Assembly: GCA_022749755.1 (NCBI GenBank)
Contig: CM040446.1
Span: forward strand, 17,667,609 to 17,731,608
Direction of reading: 5' to 3'
From: Azadirachta indica
Taxonomy: Eukaryota; Streptophyta; Magnoliopsida; Sapindales; Meliaceae
Length of the DNA: 64,000 nt
Under the pieces are notes generated by a model. That model had not been told where the DNA came from. It made no database searches and saw nothing but the letters and a program-made list of their open reading frames with translations. Below are positions 35,601-47,719 of the stretch, piece after piece. Both the position numbers and the translations under genes were made by a program. Within the stretch, counting starts at the first letter, position 1; each line of letters begins with the position of its first letter.

Positions 35601-38600
35601 TTTGTTACTAATCAAAAGGAAAAAGAATAAAGCGGGAGAGAGAAGCAACTGATGAAATGTTGTAGGATTTGGATCATAGTTCAGGTTGTTTGTTAGTTCA
35701 AAGAATATGAATTTCTCCTTAATGCATCATACTCAGGGTCTTATCTGTATAGTTGATAGTGGAGCATCTGAAAAGAGGTTCTACACCAAGTAGGCTGTTT
35801 AACCTATTTGGACTGGCCACTAGTTTACAAGATGACTGGATTTTTTTAGGATGGGGCTTGTAATGAGTTTGGTGGGCTGAGCTCAGAGAAGGACTTGTGT
35901 ATTTTAGGGTTTGGATGCTAGGTTATTATATGCCTTCCACTAATAGTTTTTCAAGAATCTTTGCATGTGTTTATCTTAAAGGAAAAATCATAGAGAGTTT
36001 CAGACAGGAGCTCTTCTTGGACCCTAGGCCAGCAAATTCATACATCGACTTTAGACTTCCACTTGCTTCTTATTATTTGCCTTAAAATTAGCTGCGTATT
36101 GATTTTCTATTTCGAGATTCAGCTCTCTGCCTATTGGCAAAAATTTAGAAGAATTATTGCTTTTGATGTAACAATATTCCACAGAAGGTGTGTTCTCTTT
36201 CCCAGGGAAGTTTCCTGAAACTTAGTTTTCTGTCATACTAGTGCATTATTGCTGCAATCCAAAAGCAAGGTTGCATTCATTAAACAGAGGGAATGTAAGA
36301 TGAAGTGTGTTCTAATACATAAGCTACAGGCCTTTGTTACTTTTGTGAGGGAATAAGGCTTTCTTTCTGAACTTTGTGCTAGCTATATTTGAAATACCAC
36401 TATCATATAAAATTCATGACCTTTCTTTTTCTTGAAATTTAATGGTTTCTGTTAAATTTAAACTTTGTAACTGCAGGTTGTCCTGGGCACATTGCTGGCC
36501 TCACTGGTCCCTGTTGTTGGATTTAATGCTGTCATGACGTCAGAACATTTTGCATCATTTTTGGTGAGTGTAGTTTTATTCCGGCTTGTAATTTTGTGGT
36601 TGTCTTCTTGCTCAATTTCAAATCTGTTCGACCTTGTAGAAGGGCAAAATTTTATAGTTGACTATGTTACTTGGCGGTTATGCCATGCTGGCTCTTCAAG
36701 CTATGAACTGTGCCACTTTTAGGATTTGTTGGCCTGTTGCATGTCTTGATACTTATTGGAGTTGTAGACATCGGCTTTACCGGTATGTTTATTACATGCT
36801 GAAGTCTAGTAATGCTCAGAAACAGGGACATGAATTAAATTAGCCGCTGTTCGAACCTTTTAAATATAATATATGGGTTGTGCTGAATTGCAAAATCTTA
36901 TCTGCAGGTTTTCATTATTATTCATGTGGTCGCTCTTGTGTATTATATCAAGGGGATTCTCTCTGCCAAAATGTTTAAAGTAGCTGTCACACTTGTTGTA
37001 TCTGTTGGCCTGTAAGCTTCTTCTCTCATTTGTTTCTTTAATATGATGATGATATGGCAATGACATTTTGAGTGAATGAACAAATACTCTAAATGGGTAG
37101 TACTCAAGATCCTTTCATTAATTATGGCATATATACTTACTCAGATGGCAAAACTGTTGTTCTTTGGGATGATAATTTGGTTTTCACTAAGCACATAATG
37201 TATTTTGTCAAAGCTGATCTCCATGGTTTCACATTATTTACTCTTCAGGTTAGTCTGTATTGCTGTGCTAGCAGTTCTGATAGCATTGGTGGCTTCCAGC
37301 CCAACAAAGGGATGGAGTGGAAGAAGTTTGAGTCTGCTTGATCCGTAAGAGTGTATTCCCAATTTTTATTTTTCTTTTTTGTTAATTTAATCTTGTATTC
37401 TAGTCCGTTAAATGTATGGCCGGGGGGCAAATAAAAGTCTCAAAGAGGGTTACTAACTGCGTTTCATGCAACTCGAGATCTAATTTATCCAAACTCTTGG
37501 GTTGTTATTGTTTGTTCTCGATTGGGCTATGTTGAGTTATAAATTTGTAGAGCCTGCACCCATCCTCACTCCCTTTTGCACATTTTGATTTTCGAAAACT
37601 GTTAATTTCTTTTATTCTATTACTTTTTGTGTTTCATTTAGAGCAGTAAGTACGAGCTAAGAGAATATTCACTAGTATGATTTGAGAGTTCTAAATTATG
37701 GTAGCAACATTTTTTCACTTCTTATTTTTGCTGTATTCTGACAGAACCTATGCAAGCAAGTACATTCCAATTATTGCTAGTGTTAGTGAACATCAGCCCC
37801 CAACTTGGCCATCTTACTTCATGGACATAAATGTTTTGGCATTTTTGGTTCCAGCTGGCATTATTGTAAGTTTCAAATTCTCAACACATTATGGCTTCTC
37901 ACCTGCAAGTTATATGCATCAATTGTGTCATTATGTTTGTTATCTGCTGGCAGGCATGCTTCTTACCTTTATCTGATGCAAGCTCATTTGTGGTCCTGTA
38001 CATTGTGACATCTGTATATTTTTCTGGAGTGATGGTAAGGAGAACATTTGGAGAGCCAATTTCTTTTATTTTATTTTATTTTTTTTATCTTTCCTCTTGT
38101 ATAATTCAATGGATCATTGTCTTGGCTAATAATACAGGTTCGCCTTATGCTTGTGCTTGCTCCAGCAGCATGCATCATGTCTGGGATTGCTCTATCTCAA
38201 GCTTTTGATGTTTTCACACGATCAATCAAGTTTCAACTACGTGGAATACTGGGAAATTCTCAAGTTGATGTAAGCATGTTTACCCTTTCGGATACTGCAT
38301 TTTTGTATTCATCCCATGATTCAATGACGTCATTTAGCTTCACGACTAATATTCAGCTATCTGGAATGTTTTGACCATTAAGGCAGGGGATACTAGCTCT
38401 GGCAGTGTTGTACAACAAAATGATGCAGTGAAGATGGATAAAAGTGAAGAAACATTAAAAGAAAGGCCTTCAAGAAAGAGCAAGAAAAAGGAAAGGGAGC
38501 AAGCGGAAAAGGATCATGCGGAAAAGTGTTCCGCCAAGTCAAAAAGTGAAAAGAGGCTTCTGGTTTTACCTTTGGAGGCATCTCTGATTGGTCTTCTCTT

Positions 38601-41600
38601 ACTTGTGTTTATGGGTGCATTCTATGTGGTATTTATACAATTCCCTTTTCACCATGCCTTTATCTGGCAGTTATGACTTACATACCATTGTTTCATTAAC
38701 TGAAGTCTGATATGATGCTCCCATACTGTCCTAAATAATATAAGCAGTTGCTGGGAGCTGCTCTGTTTCATATTCTTGCATTTTCTTGATAGTGGATTTT
38801 CAATGACATCAAGCTAATAAGCTCCTCATATGAAGAAACAAAAAAATTGAAGCAGCATTATAAAGCTTTATACATCAAGCAACCCAAATAGTGGCAGTGG
38901 AATGAGACACTTCTTTGTATTACCCTGATAGGTTTGGAACACCTGGTGAACATAAGATGGACTTGACTTTAGTAGTGGTGTCATACTGGAAAGAGGCTTC
39001 ACTGATAGATGGATTTATGCTGAACGTGAAGTTTCCTCGTTCTTTTCTTTTACTTTCTCTTTTTTGTTCTTAACTTTTTGGGAAGGGCAGTATAGGGTCT
39101 ATCAGTGGGTTAGTGAAGGAAATTGAGGTTGTAAGTTATAACAGACAACAGGCCATTAAGAGTTGACATGTAGAAATGATCTCCAACTTAACTGTAGTTT
39201 GCAACTTGCCCTCAGTTCTAACAAGTTCTAAAGTCTGTTGGTTGTATGAGAGTATCAAAATTGATACTTAGACTGAATTTCCCTCTTGGATCTTAAGTTT
39301 ACCTCTGGTTTGATTATTTATTGATCAAATGAAACTTTATCGGTCAATGCTTTCTTTCCAGCTCTCTCCTTCTAAATTGATTTATTGCATTGCCTGGTAA
39401 ATAAGGTGTCCAATTAAATGATTTTTTACCATGTAGGTCCATTGTGTCTGGGCAGCAGCAGAAGCTTATTCAGCCCCATCAATTGTTTTAACATCCTATA
39501 CACATGATGGTCTGCATGTTTTTGATGATTTTCGAGAGGCATATGCATGGTTGCGACACAATACCGAGGTGGATGATAAAGTGAGTATTCAACTTCCCTG
39601 TGTTACTGCATTTTTCTTGGCTTTGTCGATCTTTTATGTGATGTGTTTTTTCTGAATTTTATTGGCACCAACCTGGAATTGCTTTCAATTCCCATTTTTT
39701 CCTACCATCATGTTTTCCAATGTAGTTGTTTTATGATCTCTTTTCAAATCTGTGTGTTCAAGAGACAAGACTGTCAAATTGATTCATTTTTTCTTGCGCA
39801 CAGAATCCTGGAATATTTGCATCTTTGTTTTCATTGAAATTGCTTAAGGCCTTGATTCAGCTATTTAGAAAATGATGCAAAATAAATAAACTATTGATTG
39901 ATTATAACTGCTGTGGTTATATGAAGATGTTAGAGTCATTCAGTGGTTGCATGTGATTGATTCTAATTATTGCTTTGGTCGAAGTCTGTTAATTTATTGA
40001 GAAGAGATTGAAAAGATCCGATTCTAGTAGTCTTCCTTCTATTTTATGACATTTGCTTGAAATATCAACAAATATTGTATATATATTTTTCTGAGGCATG
40101 ATGTAGAAAGGTACCAAATTTGCATGTACTGAGCACGTTGTCTACAGAAAAACTGCTGACTAGAAATTCTGTATTGGTTCAGTGACACCTTATGCTAGTG
40201 GCATTTGTTTTATGTACTAGTTTTGGTATATGCTACTTTTACCTTGATGGATTTTATGACCTCACTTGTAGGTTCATGTGTATTGAAATAAAATTCAACC
40301 TGCTGGCATCTTTCTTTTTTGGATATGTGTTGTGACATCTTTAGCCAAATGAAATTTTAAATGATGTTTTTTTTTTACTGAACTTTTGGCAGGTTGCATC
40401 GTGGTGGGACTATGGTTATCAAACAACTGCCATGGCTAACCGGACAGTCATTGTTGATAATAATACCTGGAACAACACTCATATTGCAACTGTTGGCACT
40501 GCCATGTCTTCTCCTGAAAGGGCAGCATGGGAAATATTTAACTCCTTGGATGTAAAATATGTTCTTGTCGTCTTTGGAGGTCTGTTTCCCTTCTTCTATG
40601 CTCTGATCATCATACCTAATGAACATCAGTCTCATGTTTTACTTCACTTTCTTAGGTCTTGTTGGCTACCCCAGTGATGATATCAATAAGTTCCTATGGA
40701 TGGTCCGTATAGGAGGGGGCGTTTTCCCTCATATCAAGGAACCTGATTACCTGGTGGGTTCCTCTTTGTAGCCATATTTACTAAAACAAAATGAAGTATT
40801 GTTTTCTTGGTCATATTCTGCATTGAAGAGGTCATGTAACTGATATAATCATGGTTTTTTGGCTGTGAAACCGATTGATGTTTTAGCTCATAAATGTTAC
40901 TAACTGGTTTATACCCTTGCTTTCTGTCTAAAGAGAGATGGTCAGTATCGAATTGATTCTCAGGCCACTCCAACCATGCTAAACTGTCTCATGTACAAAC
41001 TTTCATATTACAGGTTTGCTTTTGTTGCAGTCATGTGAATTTACATGTATTAAATTTGGTTGTTTGAGTGGTTACTCCATTCCATAAATTTCTGCAGATT
41101 TGTAGAGACTGACGGCAAAGGCTTTGATAGAGTAAGGCGGACAGAAATTGGGAAGAAATATTTTAAACTCACACATTTTGAGGAGGTAAGAAAATCTTAA
41201 ATTTTCATTGATAAAGTGTGCTAGAGTTATAACATCGAGTAAACTATTTAGGTATTTATTCAATTAAATTAGTTTAAATTAACCTAAGTAAATGTTTGAA
41301 TAATCATTCCTACTTAATTATTAATATGTAAATAATTTTTTGTTTTTAATAATAAATGTTTAAATATATATTTAACCTATAATAAAATATATATTTTCTA
41401 TTTTTATTGACAAAAAATTTGTATTGTTAATTATTCAAATCAAAGTAAATGAAAGTTAATTAATTTTAAATGATCATGCTAACTAATAAATTATTTATCA
41501 ATATTTTATCTATAGGTATATAGTTGTAAATTATAACATTAAATTTTTATTTACCATTTTATTTGTAATTAAAAACGCTATAAGTAGTGTTAAATAAATC

Positions 41601-41980
41601 CTCTTCTTTCACTTGGCGGTTCCTGGTTAATGTTTGCCAATGACACATCCACTTGCATTCCATTCCAATTAGGCCTACACATTTACCCTTAATCTCTCTT
41701 TGCCTTCTCAATTCAGGTATTTACTACTCACCACTGGATGGTTCGGATATACAAGTTGAAACCTCCAAAGAACAGGATCCGTGGAAAGACAAAGAAATCT
41801 AAGTCGGTATGTGTTAACGCAGTTGAATTTTCTGCTAATTATGTAGAGAGTATATCTCGAGATTTGTTCCCACTTAACAATAACCTACTCTACTGGTTTG
41901 ACACCTCTCTGTTGCAGAAAACCAGCTCAACTAGCTCAAAAAGAAGTGGAGCAGCAAGAAAGAAGAATCCTTGGCAGTAG
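32640..41980 (+). CDS. STT3A: Oligosaccharyltransferase catalytic subunit STT3A
   Basis: Catalytic subunit of the ER-membrane oligosaccharyltransferase, which transfers the dolichol-linked glycan to Asn in N-X-S/T sequons. Exons: 32640-32756, 33293-33355, 33470-33525, 33642-33713, 33873-33978, 34065-34115, 34777-34872, 35065-35124, 35209-35322, 36477-36563, 36908-37011, 37249-37344, 37745-37865, 37954-38034, 38138-38269, 38383-38628, 39437-39580, 40393-40579, 40656-40753, 40934-41013, 41098-41185, 41717-41806, 41918-41980; 783 aa, against 779 in Arabidopsis STT3A. Visible motifs are [10 protein letters not shown] (catalytic Asp about 51), SYDNE (169-171), SVSE (353-356), WWDYG (586-590) and the DK motif DINKFLWM (653-660). 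A lysine-rich cytosolic insert lies near 465-520, and the tail is basic ([12 protein letters not shown]). The upstream LRR neighbour supports STT3A rather than STT3B. Confidence 0.95.
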
Positions 41981-43417
41981 GAAATATCATTTTGTGGGAA
42001 CATGTTTTAGATTACTTGTCCGTAACCCAAATATGTAGAACTTGACCTTGAGCCTTTTGAGAGGATCACACAGGTGTAGTTGGTTATTTCTTTGATAGAA
42101 ATCCAAATGATAAATCAAAAGATTTTGCAATCTTTTATACAATCTTTGCAGTTTGTCCTGCATTACCATTTTTGGCAAGGACACTAACCAGTTTTGGATT
42201 ACTTAGTTTGACTCCGTTGCAGGTAAAACATAACTTATACATGACCTCAATGGCGATTCATTTGCTGTCTGTATTTCAACGAATTCCATTTGTGATGGTT
42301 TCTGTTATTCACTGTACTCTTTTTTAATTTTCTTGGAGGGTCCGGTTAAGGGCACGGGGAAGGATTGAGCGGAAGACTAACCTTATCTATCATAGAACAA
42401 ATACTCGCAACATCATCATGATAATAATAATCAGTTATTATGCTGCTGTATGTAATTTACATTAGGGATTATTAATATCTGGATTAATCGTGTTCGTCCA
42501 CGCTGTCCCCGTTTCAGTTGCCTGCCTGCCTGCCTGCCTGTCTGTTCCCATTACCAGACTTGAGGGCAGCTCAACGCAGTTGGTACAAAAGTCCAACTTT
42601 GTTTCCAGCCTCGTCCTTTAGGGTTATAAAATGATTGGAGGATTTTTTTTTTTTTTATTTTATCGAAGAAACTACATAAGATGGCTAAGCCCAGCATGAC
42701 AAGTACCGCGACCTGTTATTGAAAGAACCCTGACAAAAACCAGCACCGAAAATCTAAATGAGCATGAACCTGCAACTGAATTGTATTGTGAATTCAATCA
42801 AACTCCAATATCTGCTCGACAAGCAACACAAAAACTATAGCTTTATATTTCTTGGGAAGATTATTGTACACAACATTCTTCAGTAATTGACAACAAACAC
42901 CGAATATAAATGGCATATCTACAAAACAAAACAAACTTCTTCAAATTATGACACGGCCTTATGTCTTTGTTACTTGCAGCTAATCACTGTCCCCACCAGA
43001 AAATATGCCAAAAGAGGATGAAGCAAGAATGATTAAGAGTAAGAAGCCAAAAAACCTTGTCTTCTCCATTGAATGCCTCCAGATGTGGTAATATTAGATA
43101 GAATAATCCTCCTCTCTGAGATAAAGCACTCATTCAGTCTAAGGGTGTCAAATAACAATGCTAACACCACTATTCAGGAATTATAAATCCTTGTGTCACA
43201 GTCTTTATAAATGGTAAGGCTTCCAACCAAAAGAATCAAGCTATTATAATTACTATACAAGAGCTGTATTTTGCCTAGAGAAGTACATCTGCTAACCAAA
43301 GCCCCTCCCAAGAAGTGCATGCTGTTGGAATATTTTAAATACGGTGACATAATTAATATTGGTAAAAGCTACAGGAAGTCAAGAATGAGCATCACAGCAA
43401 TTTTGATCAAAAAGTTG
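41981..43417. other. Convergent intergenic region between STT3A and the DUF810 gene
   Basis: About 1.4 kb between two gene 3' ends. It holds both 3' UTRs and probable terminators. A tetranucleotide repeat lies at 42520-42544 and a T run at 42642-42656. No additional gene is seen. Confidence 0.6.
42520..42544. repeat. (CCTG)n short tandem repeat
   Basis: Five to six units of gcctgcctgcctg ending in a variant ctgtctg, downstream of STT3A. Confidence 0.9.
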
Positions 43418-46400
43418 CTACAATTTCTTAGGCAGGTTGTATGTCTTCTTAAGGAATTTTGCAGCTGTCTCATCACTCCGATAACATAAAACTCGTAGGA
43501 TGGTGTTTGGTTCAGTGGGATTCCATTGCCCCGTAGTTGGAGGTAACAGAAGTCTAGATTTAGCAGAAGAGCCATAACTCTCCAAAGTCAAATGTTTGAA
43601 TTGCTCAATTAGACTTTCAGTATCATTACGATATAATGGGAGAACATGTTTAACTGAGGTCGAAAACTTATCTATCAAGTCAGCCGGTAATCCATCCCCA
43701 TTAGACCAAAATAGATCCATTAGAAACTTAAAATCCTCTTCTATCATCTCAGAATCTTGACGAGTGAAAGCTCGGGAAGGACCTCCAGCAAGCAAAACCA
43801 ACAAGAACCCTTCAAAAGAAGCTTTCATAATGTCAGTAATGACACGTGTTCTGACTCGGTCATGCACTGTTGATGACACAATTTCCAAATAGTGCTCAAG
43901 CTCCTGAAGAAATGGTTCAATCCTAGAAGACGAAACTTCCCCCACATACAAGCCATCCCAAAGAACATGACTTAGATCATGGAAGACGATCTTGTATGCT
44001 GCTGCCTCAGATAGTTGCTGGATCCCTTCCACACAAGCAGCAGCTGAAAGCTCAAACTTTTTGTCCATCCCATTTGCATTATTCTCTGCATGAGTGGAAT
44101 GAGAATTCCTTAAATGGTGGACCATCCTCTTTTCCAAGACCTCCAACTGTTTTCGTATGTGCTGGAAAGTATTAATGCGACAACATACTTGGGGTACTCC
44201 AAAGAAGTTATCCCCATTCGTGGTCCCAACCTGAGATTTCCTCTTCTGTGCTGTCTGCAACTTTTCTTTCCTTTTGAATACACCAAATTTTGACCCTGTT
44301 GTACACCTCGTCAGAGCAGGCATAGTTGGAATAAAAGTATTTCGGCTTCCTGTAGATTCGGAAAGAGCGTAAGTTATCATGGAGATAAATGACTAAAAAT
44401 AAGCTTTCATGCTTTGTAAATCGTACCACAGCCAGATTTTGCCTTTAGTATGTAATGTTGAAGACATCCATCAAGACCACTAATCAATTCAGGCAGCAAG
44501 ACTGAATGTGTGGGTACTGGCAACATAAAGAATGCTTCCAAAGTTTCATCTACAGTTCGAAGGACTTCAACAGCTGAAGGAGCAAAACACTCTTTATTTG
44601 CCCGTGGATTCCAAACCTAGAGAAAAGGGGTTGACAGGTTAGGTTTAAGCAGTTAGAACAAAGTTACATTTGAAATAAGTATTTTGAAAAGTTACATTTG
44701 AAATAATTATTTTGAAAAAAGTAATATTCAGAAAGAAGAGTGCGAGTTCCCATGACAAAAGTTGACTAATCAATTGCCACAGTCTACTACAAGATACTGA
44801 AATGAACGAAATATTACAGGTTTTGCTAATTCTCTTATTCTTTGGCATCTCTAAAGATTGATTAGGAATTAAAACCAAAAGAAAGATACTGCTAGTGCCT
44901 TGAGCAACCATAGTCCAATGTTTTTAGACATTTAACTGCAAAATAAGTGAAACTATCCAAATGGAGAAATAACTGCCACCAACATCTTCCCAACACACCA
45001 ACAAAGCTGACAACGCAACAAACTACTGTAGGCATAGAAAACTCAATCACCAAACAGTCCGAATCCATCCAGTCTTATGCAAATTAAATCTCAAGCATAT
45101 CAGCACATGCAGGACCAGATCCAATCAAATTCAGTAATAGTTCTTTCCAATAACTCTGAATTAGATACCTAAAGAAAATCACATACCTCTTGTTGCAGAT
45201 TCCTGTAAACCCATTCCTTCAGTCTGTCCACTCTAATATTTATCCATGACTTCACCAGATTGGCAATTGCAGCTTCAGCCTCAAATGGAGACATCTCCTG
45301 TATTATTGACTTCCCACCATCCTCACTGTCTACTGAATCTTCAACTGCAATTTGCACAAGATTTTTTTCCAATATGTCAGCAGCTAAGAGCACTTGTATA
45401 ACATCAGGTGTCAACTCAGTAATGCCTGAAATAAACTGCTTTAGCTCTTTTCCATAGCAAGAATGAAGGGTGGCTACAGCTACACCTGCTGAAAGCGGAT
45501 GCCATCTCTTCAGTATTGGGCTAAATATCACTTTCTCATCAAAAGCTAGTTCGGTAACATCCTGTGCAAGGATGGAAAGAAGAGGAAGATGATTTTGCTG
45601 GTTTTTGGATGATTTCTTGCTAGAGTTCAACTTCTTCAATTTCTGAAATTATCAAGAAGATCCTTGAGTCATTTTTTTAACAGCAAAATAAGCAGGCAAA
45701 CCTTAACGAAAAGTAGGCAATATGCTTAAGTGAAGGAAACTTGCCTGAGCAAAATCTGTGCGTAACGAAGATCTTATGTACTTGTCAACCCTGTCACGAG
45801 CCACATCAACTTCTTTTTTCTTTCTCCGGTACTCTTGAGAGATATCTTCTACCAATATCTTAGCTGATAAAACCCCAACAGAAACAACACTTTGCATTGA
45901 ATCAATATTGTCATTGTGGAAAGTATCATGGTAAGCATGAAGAATTTGTTCTGCCCAATCCAATATTGTACTCAAAATGGAACTCAAGATCTTAGAATAA
46001 TCTCCATTCTTGGCTGCCTTTGCATCTTTTTCAACTTCCATCAACAGATTATTGGCAGCAAACAGTAGGTCACTTTCTACTTGGCCAGTTGAAACATAGC
46101 GGTGAAACAAAATCCAGCAGAAACAAAGATTGTGCACCATTTGATTGATTCCAAGGATCCCCCATGTTTTCTTAATGAGTTCTAGAACCTCATCAACCTG
46201 TTCAATAACAGATGTTTCTTCATTAACATCAAAACAAGCTTCTAAAAGCATTTGATAGATTCTGAGATTTAGCAGAAATCCATCTGCCCAGTGGCATATC
46301 TCGGAAACAGACCCGTCAAATGACCTGCAAGCGAGAGACATAACAACACTTCTTAGATGTTGCATTGATTCATTGTTCTTTCCAGTTTCTAAGGGTCTTT

Positions 46401-47719
46401 CTAGAGCCCCACGAATAATTTGCCGAAGTTGTTGTGGAGAAGAATTGGTGTTATCTAGTGGCAGATGCGGATGCAAAAGGAGTCCAGCCTCCAGCAGCTT
46501 GAAATTTCTCCTCTTCCAAGCCTCGTATTCTTGCTGACTGGGGAAATCGGTAGACTTGAGCTGATGTAACAGCTCCAGTGGCAGAACCATTGTTTCTATG
46601 CGTTTTCCAAGCTGATACAAGCACATAATAAGAAGCTTAATAAATTAACCACACTCATTTAAAAATGATGTCCAAGTCCTTGAAATGAAACAGGTTCCAC
46701 ACAGAGACAAAAATCACTTGAAAAGAAAAGAAGATTACTACCATCTGAATTTAGAAAAAGAAATGAAAACTCTTTGGTACAGAGATTCTGATCCCAACAT
46801 AATTAGACAAAAGCTACATGTATAAAGAGCAAAAAGAGGACCTCCAAAAACAATTAGATAATTAAAAGCAAAAAAAAAAAAAAAAAAAAATTAATAGAAA
46901 TATTCCATTCATTTGAGTTGAGATGATAAATTAATTTAAAAAAGAAAAAATTGAAAATTAGTAGTAACTTTTGTCTGAGAAAAGAATGGCCAATCTAAAA
47001 CTCTTCTCTCTATCAGAAAATCATTATATTATTCTCAAGTAATATAAACATGAAATTCACTGTTTCACATTTGCTTCCAAACAGAATTTTTAACCATATG
47101 TTGAAGCAGCAGAATTTTCTTTCTCAGAAAACTACAATTCAATTCTTGTCATTATATATCTCCCGTTCCCTATGACTTTATCTGATGAACCAAACACAAC
47201 TGAGTCTCACCCACACGGACTCACCTGACCAGCAGCAATCCTGAGTAACGCTCTCCTGATCCTGGAATCAGTATGCTCCGAAATTCGCATCTGCACTCTG
47301 ACCAACTCCCCAACCGTCACCGCTCGCTTGCCTCTCCCTTGACTCACCGAGTCACCACCACCACCACCTCTCTTCTTAACCGATTTCATCCCAAGCGCCT
47401 TCTTAACTTTACTCGCGGCAGTCGAAGTCAGTGATCGCTGCAGAGAGGGTGCCGAGGACAGAGAAGGAGCAGGAGGCCGCTCCGTCCTCTCGGACTGAGA
47501 AATATAAGTCAAAGGCCGTCCGCCGGAGCTGCGGCAAGCCCCGAGGAGGATCTCGTAAGCAGATTCTCGGAGCTCAGAGTCGGACAAATTAGAAGCCGCC
47601 TCGGCAAAAGGCGAAAGGAGGTCTTGACGCGGGTAAACGGGCATTATGTGAATGTTATTGCCGTTATGTCTCTTGGAGTCTCCAGTTGCAGAGGTCTTGT
47701 CTCTGAAGAACTCAGACAT
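43418..47719 (-). CDS. DUF810 / Munc13-homology (PATROL1-related) protein
   Basis: Plant-specific DUF810 protein with Munc13-homology (MHD) regions. The best-known relative, PATROL1, helps deliver a proton pump to the plasma membrane; this one resembles the shorter At2g20010/At2g25800 type, whose role is not established, so a trafficking function is inference. Five exons: 47225-47719, 45745-46611, 45187-45642, 44427-44616, 43418-44349, closing at 979 aa. The Ser/Gly-rich N-terminus (SKVKKALGMKSVKKRGGGGG) is followed by VGELVRVQMRISEHTDSRIR. Then comes a long helical body with LHSCYGKELKQFISGITELT and ANLVKSWINIRVDRLKEWVY (roughly 515-605, MHD1-like) and a C-terminal SFEGFLLVLLAGGPSRAFTR block (roughly 830-900, MHD2-like). 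Intron 2 uses a GC donor (cag|gcaagt); reading through it would stop after 13 codons. Other introns are GT-AG. Confidence 0.88.
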
